Part shown: piece after piece, positions 21,740 through 32,891 of the stretch | Layout: each line of letters starts with the position of its first letter | Numbering within the stretch: the stretch's first letter is position 1 | DNA from: Diphasiastrum complanatum | Lineage: Eukaryota > Streptophyta > Lycopodiopsida > Lycopodiales > Lycopodiaceae | Assembly: GCA_029204225.1 (NCBI GenBank) | Contig: CM055110.1 | Coordinates: 787,050 to 851,049 of the forward strand | Length of the DNA stretch: 64,000 nt | Direction of reading: 5' to 3' | Made by a program: the position numbers and the translations under genes | The notes under the pieces: model-generated | The model's input: the letters and a program-made list of their open reading frames with translations, nothing else | What the model was told of the DNA's origin: nothing | The model's database searches: none

Positions 21740-22166
21740 CCTACATGGAGGAACCAAAGTCCTCCAAGATGGCCGAAGACAGAGCCAACAACGGCAAGAA
21801 CCCAACAGCTTACTTGTGTGCTGATGTCTGTGCGACATCAACTTCAGATACACAAGAGATAATTCTTTATTCAGGTGCAACATCACACTTCATGGCAACA
21901 AGTCACATGATCACAGATTATCAAGAATCAGAATCTTCCAGATATATAATCTTGGGAGATGGTTCCAGACACAAAGTCAACAGAACTGGAGCGCTGTGGT
22001 TAAGCACCAAAGGAAGAGACAGAAGGCTCAATGACACTCTATACGTGCCCACTCTTCAGAAGGACCTACTATATGTTGCTAAGATGGTAGATGTAGGACT
22101 AACAGTCACCTTTGAAGCGATACCTACGAAGTGGTTGAAGCCGCAACCACTCAGCTTGTCACCGTA
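21740..22166 (+). pseudogene. Copia H protease, catalytic Asp replaced
   Basis: The frame reads IILYSGATSHFMATSHM, where copia proteases normally have DSGA(T/S). The catalytic Asp is Tyr here, so the enzyme would be dead. The downstream segment RYIILGDGSRHKVNRTG and DTLYVPTLQKDLLYVAKMVD is the usual protease to GAG-pre-integrase stretch. It ends in a frame break near 22167. Confidence 0.75.
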
Positions 22167-22274
22167 GGAAAGCGAAAGGGGAATCTATATCACCTCAGGA
22201 TCCAAGTACCTTCAAAGCAAGCTCACCAGATCAACGAATCAATGGATATTATATGACACAGGAGGCTGTATTAC

Positions 22275-23275
22275 ATGAATATAGTTACTCTATACAACGC
22301 TAGCCAGAGCGGAGCATTCACTGGTGCCAATATCAAAGATGCAGCATGTTTGAAATCCTGCGATGCCTGTAACAAAGGCAAGATGTCCCATATACCATTC
22401 ACCAAGGACTCTTTCAGAACAAAAGAACTCCTGGAACTAGTACACTATGACATCTGTGGACCATTTGATGTAGTCTCCCTGGGAGGTTCAAAGTACTACA
22501 TCACTTTTATTGACGACTTCAGCAAATTTGCAGTCATGTACTTTATCCACAACAAGTCAGAGGCCCTGGACAAATTCACAGAGTTTGTGAATTGGGCTGA
22601 CAAAAGGGACTGACAAGAAGGTGAAGCAACTGAGAACAGACAGAGGAGGAGAATACATCTCCAAACGGTTTACAGAGTTTTGCACCAGCAAAGACACAAA
22701 GTTTGTGAATTGGACTGAGAAAGGGACTGACAAGAAGGTGAAGCAGTTGAGAACAGACAGAGGAGGAGAATACATCTCCAAACGCTTTGCAGAGTTTTGC
22801 ACCAGCAAAGGCATACTTCACTTGAAGATTGGAGCCTACACACCACAACACAATGGCGTGGCAGAGAGGAGAAATCAAACTCTCAAGGAAGCTGTGAGAT
22901 CCATGATGGCCTATTCAAAGGCATCAATTTTTTTATGGGTACCACACCACACGAGGTTTGGTGGGGCAACAAACCAAGTTTGACACATGTGCACATTTTT
23001 GGATGCGTCGCATATGCCCACATTCCATATTAGAAAAGAAAGAAACTGGATGAAAATGTGGAGCAGGGATTCCTCTTAGGATATGATGCTCATTCATCAT
23101 ATTACAGGATCTACATGCGTGACAATAGACAGATCAAGACTATCAGAGACATCAAATTTGATGAGTCAAAGACAATGGTTGACCGAGATCCAGTTGGCTA
23201 CAAAATCCTGACCAGAGTCTACTATGACCTGCCAACATTTGCGGAGGGAGCGGACCCTGAGCACCCGGAACAAGA
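22275..23275 (+). pseudogene. Copia H integrase with internal tandem duplication
   Basis: The zinc part ends CDACNKGKM. The core follows: LVHYDICGPF (first catalytic Asp), ITFIDDFSKFAVMYFI, QLRTDRGGEYISKRF (second Asp) and TPQHNGVAERRNQTLKEAVR (Glu region). The segment around RTDRGGEY is present twice because of a tandem duplication of about 117 bp. The C-terminal part EQGFLLGYDAHSSYYRIY continues to about 23270, where the element is cut and a minus-strand gypsy fragment begins. Reverse transcriptase and RNase H are absent. Confidence 0.8.
22583..22816 (+). repeat. 117-bp tandem duplication inside H integrase
   Basis: GTTTGTGAATTGG recurs at 22583 and 22701, GGGACTGACAAGAAGGTGAA at 22606 and 22723, and GCACCAGCAAAG at 22682 and 22799. 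The period is 117-118 bp, about 39 codons. The copies differ at several bases, so the duplication is not very recent. Confidence 0.9.
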
Positions 23276-23882
23276 TGCTCAAATTTGGTCTTATGTGTCC
23301 CATCCTGAGATACTCCTCGATCTGTCTAGCCACTTCCTCCTCTTCCTTCTGACTAAACCGATATGGTTGTCTGAAGATAGGACGACTATCGGACAAAAGA
23401 TATATCTTATGATTCACCAACCGAGCGGGTGGTAGTCCATAAGGTAGTTGCTTCAGAAAAACTTCACTAAACCCTTGCTCAAAATCTTGCAAAAGCTGTT
23501 GTTCTTGATGCGAATTTTCGATGTTAAAGCATGAAAACACATTCACATCCCCAACATCACAATGCATATGAGATTTCAAAAGCAAGCGAAAGAGTTCATA
23601 CTCAGAATCATGAAGTTTCTCAATTGATTCAGCCTAGAAAATCATCGGCGATGGAAGTACATCGATCTCTCCAGAAATAGAGACAGTCTGGTCAAACTTA
23701 TCTTTAAATATCATAGAATGATTTTTAAAATCTATCTCTAAAGAGTCTGATTTGCCAAAAAACCATTCATAGTCCAAAATCACATCAATTCGGTCCAGAT
23801 TCATGACATGGAAATCCAACGGCTCAACATAGTCCTGCTTTCGAAGCTCTCCAGTGGGCTAGAAAAAGTCAGAAAAGATCAC
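23276..23882 (-). pseudogene. Gypsy I fragment: protease end and start of reverse transcriptase
   Basis: Minus-strand frames give RIDVILDYEWFFGKSDSLEI (23819-23634), typical of the end of gypsy protease, and then LPPARLVNHKIYLLSDSRPI (23585-23280) with FRQPYRFSQKEEEEVARQIE. The latter is the N-terminal entry to gypsy reverse transcriptase. The fragment ends in this region and is flanked by copia H and a LINE tail. Confidence 0.8.
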
Positions 23883-23884
23883 TA

Positions 23885-24638
23885 TGTTGTGGAGTGGTAA
23901 AAGGATTGGTTCATATGGGAGGGGAAAGAGAAATGGTCAGCGAGGCCTCCAGGGATACAAGTCTTCCCCCCAGATGTGATCACGAAGTTGAACCAGAGCT
24001 GAGACTTGGCACTCAGTACAGGGAAATGGGAAGAGATCTTCAAAGGGATTTGGGCTAAGTACTTGGACCCCAAGGTCTCGGTGCTACTATGGAGGATAGC
24101 CCACAGGACAATATGGACAGGCAACACAGGGTTTTAGTGGGGGATCTCGGACATATATTGCGATAGGTGCGGTTTGGACATGGACTCCATCCAACACACC
24201 TTCCTCTTTTGTGAGAGGAACAAGCCTCTATCTTCTTTTGTTCAGGGCACTTCTAAGTACTTAGGTTTTGATTCCATAGATATTCATAAATGGTTGTTGG
24301 GATTAAACTCTAGGATAGATAAGGACATTTGGACTTGCATTAGGGCTCCCCTCCTCTAGACTCTTTGGAGGCGGAAGAACTTGCAGATTTTTTATGTTAC
24401 TCTTGATCTAGTTCCTCTTATGGGTGGGCTTTGGGACATAGGTAGACTTTACTTTGACGCTGTCAGGAAAGCTCTTCAGGAAAAGAAAAATGTTGCTGAA
24501 CCTAGGATTAAGGCTCTTGAAACCATTCGGTCTTGGTTTTTGACCTCGGTGGAAAGACTCAAATTCCTCCACATGTGATTGTACATTACTTTATAGTAAA
24601 TATACACAAACCGCGCTTACTTGCAAAAAAAAAAAAAT
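23885..24638 (+). mobile_element. LINE 3' end with zinc-binding RT domain and A-tail
   Basis: The plus strand (one stop in the frame) reads VSVLLWRIAHRTIWTGNT and then a CX2CX8HX4C finger, CDRCGLDMDSIQHTFLFC, at about 24157-24212. This is the reverse-transcriptase-associated zinc-binding domain found at the end of plant L1-type ORF2. WRRKNLQIFYVTLDL follows. The segment ends in a run of 13 A at about 24625-24638, the 3' tail of a non-LTR element. The rest of ORF2 is missing, as is usual for 5'-truncated insertions. Confidence 0.75.
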
Positions 24639-25140
24639 TGGCCACGAACAATTTTTAATAAAAGGCATTATGCTTATGGGCAATTTTTCATACAGGACAT
24701 TATGACTATAATGTTTTTATATGATCCTTATAAAGCGTCACCCTAAACCCAAAAAATAAAAACTTATCATGTGGTTAAAGCCTCATGATTTTGGACATTT
24801 CACCCCTTTGGCCTCTTAAGTCTAAAGTGATTTTGGACATTTCACCCTTAAGCCTCTTAAGTCACATCATGGCAAGGCGCGAAGTTTTCTTTTTCTTTGG
24901 GGAGATGGAAGGGGGGGGGGGGGGGGGGGGGGTGGGATTTAAAAAAAAAAATTCTTGTTTTTTTTTGAGATATTTTTTTTGGGCCTTTTCAAAAAGAAAT
25001 TTGGATTTTTTTTTTCTATATATTTTTTTCGATATATTTTTTCCATTTTTTTTTCAAACCCATGTTTTCTTTAAGTATATATTTTTGTTTTTTTTTTGTT
25101 TTTCTTTTTTCTCTAAGCATCTCTAAAAGCAGATTGTTCA
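24639..25140. repeat. Low-complexity stretch with a 22-G run
   Basis: It includes an uninterrupted run of 22 G (24911-24932), an A-run (about 24940-24949) and then about 180 bp dominated by T-runs. Short frames here are low-complexity artefacts. The G-run could form quadruplexes. It could also be length-uncertain in the assembly. Confidence 0.8.
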
Positions 25141-25144
25141 TGTA

Positions 25145-25470
25145 ATGCCAGGTGCTAAGGTTTGCTTTGTATTTTGAAAGCACCTCTATGAGCAGAACAT
25201 CCATCCACCTTTCTCTCTCCTCCGGAATCTTTCATTCTCTCTTAGACTCTCTCTACGGAATGTGCGTTCTCGTTCTACGGAATGTGCATTCTCTTTCTAC
25301 GAAATGTCCATTCTCTCTCTCCCTTCTCACCTGGCATTATGTTGTGGAAGGCCCGCGGACGGGCCTTCCTTGCAGGGAGGGCCCTGCCGCCGTCGGGCAA
25401 GGGCCCTCCCTGCAAGGAAGGCCCTCAGTTAGGGCTTTCATCATACGTAAATTTAAAACCATATTTTTTT
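25145..25470 (+). repeat. Dispersed hairpin repeat J, copy 1
   Basis: Three 22-bp units (TACGGAATGTGCATTCTCTTTC type, about 25255-25320) are followed by a perfect GC-rich inverted repeat. The arms are 25361-25385 and 25400-25424, 25 bp each with a 14-nt loop, beginning GGGCCTTCCTTGCAGGG. The same arrangement recurs on the other strand at 53998-54276. No coding capacity is visible. It is probably a short non-autonomous element of undetermined class. Confidence 0.75.
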
Positions 25471-25894
25471 GTGAGCCTTTTTATCACAATTCTCGAGTGG
25501 ACAGACAATAAAAAGTTAACAAATAGCACATGAAAGCTATGATGTACTGTGCATGTGGACAGCTAATGACGACATACTACCACATAGCTGATGCACATTC
25601 TAATAGAATAGCACTTCGATTTGATAGCTTGTCAATTAGTGCACATTTTGTAAAATAAAAAACTAAAAAAAAATGTAACATAAATTTCACACAAAATGGG
25701 AAGACCAAAACAATAACAAAATTTAATAAAAAAAACCAACCTGGAAAATTCGCCTGGTAGTTGCATCACAAGCATTGAGAATTTTCCAAGTGGCAGCTGT
25801 GATCCAAGTGTGGTCAGGTCTGCAACAAGCTTGCTAGGAGCGCTGGTTATACCAAAGCCGTCCGATACTGTGGAGAACATCTGTGACCGTTAAT
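25471..25894. other. Intergenic stretch upstream of the hnRNP-like gene
   Basis: AT-rich with no gene seen. It contains a short A-run region (about 25660-25740) and separates repeat J1 from the gene's pyrimidine-rich promoter region. Confidence 0.4.
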
Positions 25895-25928
25895 TTCTTC
25901 TCCTCCTCCCTCTCTCTCTCTCTCTCTG
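25895..25928 (+). promoter_or_regulatory. Pyrimidine patch near the hnRNP gene start
   Basis: TTTCTTCTCCTCCTCCC plus CT repeats resemble the Y-patch common in plant core promoters just upstream of transcription starts. It lies about 380 bp before the start codon, which fits a 5' untranslated region holding an intron. No clear TATA box is placed correctly. Confidence 0.4.
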
Positions 25929-26161
25929 GTTGCTCTTTATCGTTTGGAGTATTTTATTGTTGTTACTTGCGCGATCCATATATTTTTCTCGATCCTTTTT
26001 CCTGCCGCCAGAGGGCGAGTTAGGGTTTCTTGCGGCTACATTCTGTGTATTTTACTAAGGGCTGCTTGTGTGCGGCACAAAGCGGCTTCACTAAAACATA
26101 TAGGCCATTTGCTAATTTCGTCCTTTCTTCTCGCATTCTCTTGGTCTGTTTCATTTTTGAG

Positions 26162-26303
26162 GTATCCTCACTCTCATTTCGAGTAAAGATTTCTTTTAGA
26201 AATTTTCGATATCTTTGTTGAATGTGCAACTATGCACTGTTTGATAGGGCAAGGGCTTTTTTCCGGTCTGATATTCTGATGAGCTTTGCTTGGGGTTTTG
26301 CAG
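26162..26303 (+). other. Possible intron in the 5' untranslated region
   Basis: A good acceptor (GGGTTTTGCAG) ends at 26303, only two bases before the start codon at 26306. A possible donor is GAG/GTATCC at 26162. A leader intron in this place is common in plant RNA-binding protein genes. The donor is a guess; the acceptor is stronger. Confidence 0.35.
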
Positions 26304-26305
26304 AT

Positions 26306-28133
26306 ATGGATTCTGATGAAGGGAAGCTGTTTATTGGAGGAATTCCGTGGGAAACAACTGAGGAGAGGCTGAAAGAGCACTTCAGTTCCTATGGAGAAGT
26401 TGCAGAAGTTGTGATCATGAAGGATCGCGCCACGGGCCGCGCAAGAGGGTTTGGCTTTGTGGTGTTTTCGGATCCTGTGGTTGCAGATCAGGCGCTTCTT
26501 GACAAGCACACCATCGATGGAAAAACGGTAACTGGTTTCGACCCCTAATCCATCTAAGTTAGAAAAAGGTTCCTCTGTGCTGGTAATTTTGTTGGCATCT
26601 TAGGAGGCATCAAGGTGCCTTGGCCCTGGCGCGTCTTCGGCCACGCATTCAGGTGGGAGCGAGAGTACTGGAAGAGGGACAACACAGGAATTCGTGGCTG
26701 AGGATGCGCAGGCTTCAATCATTGAGTGTATTTAAGCTCCTTTGGTATTGTAGTTTAAATTTTTGACAAATTCTACATGGTTTTAATCTAGATGGGTAAA
26801 TGATTCATAAGTAGTTACATGTTATGACTAGTTTAGCTGTCTTTAAATTATTTAGGTGGAAGCAAAAAAAGCTATGCCAAGGAATGAGCAGCAAAATATG
26901 CCTAGGAGAAACTTTGATGGCCCTGGGCCAGCAGGGTATGTTAGAACCAAAAAGATATTTGTGGGTGGCTTAGCATCAACTGTAACTGAGGATGATTTCA
27001 GAAAATATTTTGAGCAATTTGGTAATATCACAGATGTGGTAGTTATGTATGATCATGCCACGCAAAGACCCCGCGGCTTCGGCTTTATTTCTTTTGATTC
27101 AGAGGATGCTGTAGACAATGTGCTTCAGAAGCCTTTCCATGAACTCAATGAGAAGTTGGTAGAGGTGAAACGCGCAGTGCCAAAAGATCAGCAGGGTTTA
27201 GGCATGGGAAGAAGTGCGGGTGGTGCTTTTCCGCCAGCTGGTCGAGGTAGCGGGTATGGATATGGATATGGGCAGGGAGGATATGGTCCCGTGCCTGCAG
27301 GTAATTATAATCCTGCTGGTAGAGGGGGTTACCCGGCGTATGGTGCAGGCGGTTATGGCAATGCTAGCTATGGCGGTGGTTATGGTCCTAGTGTGAATGG
27401 AACATATGGGGCTGGTGGCTATGGTGGAACTGCTGGATACGGAGGTGCTGCAGGAGGCTATGGTAGCGGCAATTTTGGAAGTGCGCCACCCACTGGAGTT
27501 GAATATGCAGCAGCAGGTGCAGGGGGGGGATATGGTAGCGGTGGTGCTGCCAGTGGCGGATATGCGGCATCTTCTGGGGGTAGAAGCAACTGGGACAGCG
27601 GGACTTCTGGATATGGAAGTGGGGGAAATCCAGCTAGCTATGGAACAACTGGAGGCGGTAATCCAAGCGGTTACGGAGCAAGCGCTGGTTGGGGTTCTGG
27701 TGGTCCAGGTGCAACACAACCTGCTGCAAGTGGCGGATATGGCTATGGAGCCGCTGATGGTGGATATGGGTCACAAACAGCAGGCAATGCCGGACGAAGC
27801 AGCGGTTATGCCAGCAATACCGGTGGTTACAATGTGCCAAGTGGAACAACAAGTGCTGGTGGCTACGGCGGGGGTTATAACAATGATGGTTATGGAAATA
27901 CAGGATATTCTGACAATGCATGGAAATCAGCAGGGAACGATTCCTATAACTCTGTACCAATGGGATCTGCACCCGCTGCGGGAGGCTATCCTACTGCGGT
28001 AGCCAGTTCAGATACCGCCATGAATACTTCAGCAGGATATGGGGGTGGATATGGAGCTACTGGTAGACAAACACAGCGAGGTCCTGATAACCGCTTTAGG
28101 CCCTACCCTGCGACTGGTGATCATATGGGATAG
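26306..28133 (+). CDS. Two-RRM glycine-rich hnRNP-like RNA-binding protein
   Basis: Two coding exons, 26306-26527 and 26856-28133, join in phase 0 across a 328-bp GT-AG intron, giving 499 residues. RRM1 (about 6-80) has RNP2 KLFIGGIPW and RNP1 RGFGFVVF and is split by the intron just after DGKT. RRM2 (about 106-183) has KIFVGGLAS and RGFGFISF. The rest, to residue 499, is a low-complexity Gly/Tyr/Ser-rich tail with many GGYG units and the ending RFRPYPATGDHMG. This is the layout of plant hnRNP A/B-like proteins (RNP1-type), which bind pre-mRNA and mRNA in the nucleus and cytoplasm. I chose the start because GKLFIGG follows at once and no upstream in-frame sequence fits. The gene is intact and is the clearest host gene here. 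Confidence 0.93.
26528..26855 (+). other. Intron 1 of the hnRNP-like gene
   Basis: GTAACTGG at 26528 to TTATTTAG at 26855 splits RRM1 between ..DGKT and VEAKKAMP, a join conserved in the family (TVEAKKA). The phase is 0. Confidence 0.88.
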
Positions 28134-31100
28134 GCTTCAAATAGCTGTGCAAGGCAGTAACAACCGTCATAACAGCCTGCTTGGATAGATTCTATTTGGA
28201 GTTGCTTTTGTTTCATATGCTCTAGATTAATTACAATTAAGTAGCATATTAAGGATTGGTAGCAGGCTCTAGTACTCAGGTTCTTATCTCGCTTACAGCT
28301 GCAATCTGCTCTGATTATCAGGTTTTGAAGTTACTGCTGTGCTAGTTTGTGTCTGTGTCAAGTCCATATAACTAATCAGAGTGATGCTTACTATGGTTGC
28401 AATGTACTAAAATAGTTGCACAATTCAGATATGCATGTCCATAGGGTTTTAGAGTAATGAGATCATGTTCTAACTATGGCAGGATGAGCTTGTAGATTGG
28501 CAGGAATGTGTAGTTGAAAGTTTACTTTTAGTATTTCATGTTTTTGGCTTGACAAATTTTTTTGAAAGTTTTTCTTTTATCTTTTTTCCTAGTGGTTTTT
28601 ATTATTGTCCACTGCCCATCGATGCTAATGTTTTGACATTTTCATCTTTCACCCATGTGAAGGGAGTTTCCTAAATGAATTTTTGTGTGCATGCCGTTAG
28701 CAAAACTTGACATGAATTCTAATTTGTGTAAGATAAGCTAGATAAATTTTCATTTTATAAGTGTTCAGGAATCAGTAGTGGCTTAGTTGGTAATTTGTAC
28801 CTCATCCTTTTAAAAGTAAGATAGCTCATTAGAAATACTATGAAGCATTTGGAAAAAAAGTGAAATTAATGTGATAAGGCAATTTAGCTTTTGAGTAGAT
28901 GCGTACTGCGTTCGGAAGGGTTTTTCCCTTAACGTTAGACCGCTAAGGCCAGGAACTTAGTTTATTCCATAGCTGCATGTTCTCTAGCTTGGATACCTGA
29001 AATATTGATTCATGCAGTTTGTGTTTTGTCCTCCTGAAGGTGCCCCATGAGCAGGGTTGGCTACTTAACCCGGACACTGGGCGGCATTCTCGACTTGATA
29101 ACAATCACTTTGAAGTGTGGAGCGCCTGTCATCAAGTTTTGTGAACCATGGCACGTTATTTTGCAGACTTGCGCACTGATTCAATAAAATAGCCTAACAA
29201 ATTAAAGTAGACCTATACAATAGTAGATGTCGGTCTGAAGCTGGCCCTTAGATTTTTAAGTCCTACGAATGACTCCGATGAAGTTGATAACAGCAAGTGT
29301 TGGTATGCTTAGGGTTTGTAAATTGAGAGGTACAAGATTTTAGACAAGGTCCTTCCATTCTTAGAGCATCCTTAGATATTATTGTTTAGGTGGACAGAGA
29401 ACGACTAACTATGATCAACCATGTTGTAATCTACTTTTTGGATGGCTTGATCTTAGTTTGATCAAAGTGCTATGGTGGAAAATGTTTTCTTATTGAGGTT
29501 TCTTTTGTGACCTGAAAATTTTTGAGTGCCTATTTGCTTTGAATAACATGAAGGCATCTACTTTAGGGTGGTCAGATTTCCGTTCAACAGGCGTTTTATA
29601 TTGTTGTCTTAATGACAAATGGGCTCACTTCTCTCAATAGGTGATAAATCTTGTCGACATGTCCATACGTTCACAATTTTCAGCGGTTGCTTAGGTTTCA
29701 CAAGCTATTGAATGTAGCCAGTCATTTCACTGTTTTTTAAATAAGAAATTTTCAGTGATTTGACTATGTTGTCATTTGAAAAATGAGGCTTAGTTTGTTG
29801 CTAATGAAACGCAAGGTATTTGGTTCAGTACAAAATGGTTGACAGTTATCAGATCAGTTGTTGGAATAGAGTTTGATTCACGCTGTGTTTAAAAGCCATT
29901 CATAAGACGGTTCATTTTGACTAATTCGGATTTGTTAGGGTTGTATGTCATTTGCATTTACGATAAAAGGAGTTTCAGTAAAATCATTAGAAGTTAATAT
30001 TGTTGTTTCTAAATTCAATGCTTAGTTTTCCATTAAGCTCAGTTTCAGATACCCTGTGTAGAATACATAATGAATAATGTTCTTCATCGCACCTCTTGTT
30101 TTCTAAATAGAATTTCTGATTTGTTGCCTTCATTGTGGTAAAATGCAATGGGTTATTTTATAACCAGTTTATTTGATGCTTTGAGGCTCTTTTATCCACG
30201 TGGAACTCCTAAGGTGGATGTTAAAATCAAAAGTTTTTGTTGTCTACATACAGCCAGTTTCTTCGATCAGATTTGCAAGGTTTTGCTCTGCCTTTTTTTA
30301 ACTCCATCAATTCAATATTCAGAAAAGGTCAAAATAGCTTGCTTTTGTTATAATGATTGATGACAAGGATGCTAACGTGCTAGAGGCATTCAATAGTTAA
30401 TACTAATTTCACCAATTAATGATATGAAAGCCACAAGACAATTTTATGCAGGCTTCAAGGGGAACAAGTTCAATCAACAAAGTGGGCTTTATATGACATC
30501 TAGACCTCCTTCAAGCAGATTTCTTCTCCTTTGAGAAACCTAGGGAAACTATTCTATAATAGTTGCCATGCGTTTAATGGCACCTGTCATGTAAAAAGAT
30601 GATATAGAAATAGCAGGAAGCTGAATAAAACTTTTTGCAATTGTTTCCTTCTCCACAAGTACTCTCAAATATGAAATCATTGGCTAGGTAGGGTGTGGTT
30701 TCCTTTGTGCAACCATTGGTAGTTACACCCTGTACTAATTCCTTCCATCTTTAGTGGTGCAGTTTTGCTCACCACCTGGGATTTTTTAATAGGTTTGAAG
30801 TGGTGAAAGGTTATCTTTTAACTTTCACAAGAAATTAAGGGCTTCATTTGATCAACTTTGCTTTTTAGTGCTAGCCCTACATCATGTAGGAGTCGTATCC
30901 CTTATTTTAGTCTTTGTAGGAATGAATGAAACTTAATGTGGACACGTATTTGTGTATGCAACTTGCACCTACTCTCAGGCGTTGATGAAGTGAGTGGGGA
31001 TGTCACAGCATTGGATCCACGCCTTGCGTGACAAGGTTGGGTTGAACTCCTTAAGAGTTCAAGATTGCATGTCTTCATTAATGTTGTGTTGGGTTTTGAT

Positions 31101-31920
31101 GGAAACATAATTGCATGTGTTGTCTATGTTGGTTATTGTTTCCTTTGTGCATCTACCAGACAAACAAAACAACACATGCAATTGAAAGATGATCCATAGG
31201 GATAAGAATAAGAACTCATTAAAAAACTAGCTTTTGTTGTGTGATTGTTAAGCATTTTGGAGTTTTTGAACAAGCCAACATAGTAATCTGGATCACGGGA
31301 AATGGTTGCTAGTTTCTGCACATTTAATCCACCAGAGTTTCATAGTTGTGACACTGGGTGCCAATCGTTAGTGGCATTGGCAGCTTGCAAAGGGGTTGCC
31401 TTACCAAGCAGCATTTTCTAGTGGATGATTTGCCTTTGCATGGCTCTATGGAGGCAAGTGATACTGGAGTTTATATATGCAGGATAACAACAGTAATATA
31501 AATATGAAGTGATTTTGGAGATCCAAGTTCAGCATACAAACAACTCATCCATCTAAATCAACACCACTTGGAAATTATGGCACATGACTTGTGACACATG
31601 AAAAACCATCAAGAGCCAATAACAAACATGTACCTAAACATCATGTAGTATCTCGCAACCAAGGGCAAATTGGGTGAACCTTTAAATTAGTTTTCATATA
31701 ACTATGTCCTTGGAGTCTTCTATTATAAAGTGCATATTGCAAGTCACCCCAGATTATGGTGGTCTCAACATAAGAACAGCACTTAACCACCAAAATTTTA
31801 ATATGAAAATCTCTCCCCTAAAAGAAATGTGCAAAATTTAGCAAACAATGACACTAGTTATCTCTCTTTGATACCATGATAGTTTTCAAAGTATAAATTT
31901 TTCTATAATTACAGAAAAGA
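28134..31920. other. Long gene-free region after the hnRNP-like gene
   Basis: The first few hundred bases should be the 3' untranslated region; no single polyadenylation signal stands out. The rest is AT-rich unique-looking sequence. Short open frames at 30148-30360, 30902-31108 and 31133-31321 have no recognisable motifs. No LTR or primer site is convincing. Confidence 0.5.
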
Positions 31921-31933
31921 AAGCATTCAATGA

Positions 31934-32514
31934 TCACATTGTAGAAGAACCACAACTACATACCTTACCATTTTGCTCACATAAGATGGGGTCCATTTCC
32001 AGCTCGTCGGGTTTATGTGGAAATTGTGTGGCCATGCGCGTGGCAACTATGAAAATAACTGGTATTCCTGTTAAATCGTCCATCGACCAAGCAAATACAT
32101 TTTGATATTTTTGAAGTAGTATGTATTCTTCACGCTCTTGGTCTAATTGGTGTTTATATAAATTTAAAATTTTACCTTTACTAATTTCTATTTCTATAAA
32201 ATTGTCCTTATCAACCATCCCCTCAGTCAAGCTTGCTCTGGTTTCGCCCAGAACTTCCCTAAACTCGGATGTTGTTGGTAGCTCCATTTCCTCTTCCTCA
32301 TCAATCTCATAGCATTTTATGAAATTGATCCAGGATTCTGTAGGTCCTACTATCTCCTCACCCCATCTCATAAGGTGACCTTGTCTCCTGCCATCCCGAC
32401 TGCCGATACCTCGTATGGAGTCCTCTCTCCTGAGACGCTCTGAGTGCCATTTTTCATGGTGAAAGATGCTATCCCATAGCTCCACCGGATCATGCATGCC
32501 TGCATCACCCTGAT
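31934..32514 (-). pseudogene. Gypsy E remnant: leader fused to pre-RT segment
   Basis: A 197-residue minus-strand frame begins at the primer site and ends in LLQKYQNVFAWSMDDLTGIP. That is the conserved entry to Ty3/gypsy reverse transcriptase (compare KYQDCFAWTYQNLKGIP in F). The gag and protease expected between primer site and this point are missing, so a large internal deletion joined leader to pol. The reverse transcriptase itself is cut off at about 31930. Confidence 0.65.
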
Positions 32515-32526
32515 GCTCTGATACCA
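32515..32526 (-). other. Gypsy E primer-binding site
   Basis: The minus strand reads TGGTATCAGAGC, directly against the LTR end at 32527. Confidence 0.8.
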
Positions 32527-32891
32527 TGTTAAAATCATGTTAGGATCTAGTGCAGTATGTAGATCACATCAATCAATCACCATAGACACTCCTAACAAGC
32601 TCTCAAAGATGACACAACAAAAGAGAAAACTATACATATGCCAAAAGCCCCAACATGCATGGGCTCAACAAGTGTCAACACACTAAAAAGGCACCTGTTT
32701 GAGTAAAAGGCCCAACATGGGCTAAAAGACTGACAAACTCAGGACATGCCCCTGAGTATAGCAAATGCCGTCATAAATATACTATACAGGCCAATTTTCC
32801 TACGTGTGGCTACTCAGCTAATCCAAGTAGCCGTCTACGAGATTAGTGCCCGCCGACTGCTATGACGATAGTGGGTCACGTCCCCGTAACA
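32527..32891 (-). repeat. Gypsy E 5' LTR (365 bp)
   Basis: On the minus strand it runs TGTTACGGGGACGTGACC to GATTTTAACA, with inverted ends TGTTA/TAACA. It is followed directly by the primer site. Part of it resembles 17765-17830. No second LTR is present. Confidence 0.75.

Noticed and set aside
24785-25126. Phe-rich 113-residue frame
   Set aside because: Low-complexity G, A and T runs, with no coding character.
27198-27972. Antisense frames of 112-173 residues opposite the hnRNP tail
   Set aside because: They mirror the Gly-rich codons of the real gene (Cys/Ser/Thr- or His-rich translations) and have no motif of their own.
27397-28002. Plus-strand 201-residue Met/Ala/Val-rich frame
   Set aside because: It is a frame shadow of the Gly/Tyr-rich tail.
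31867-31879. CTCTTTGATACCATGAT, which looks like a minus-strand primer site
   Set aside because: Only a partial match, with no LTR end or gag found on either side.
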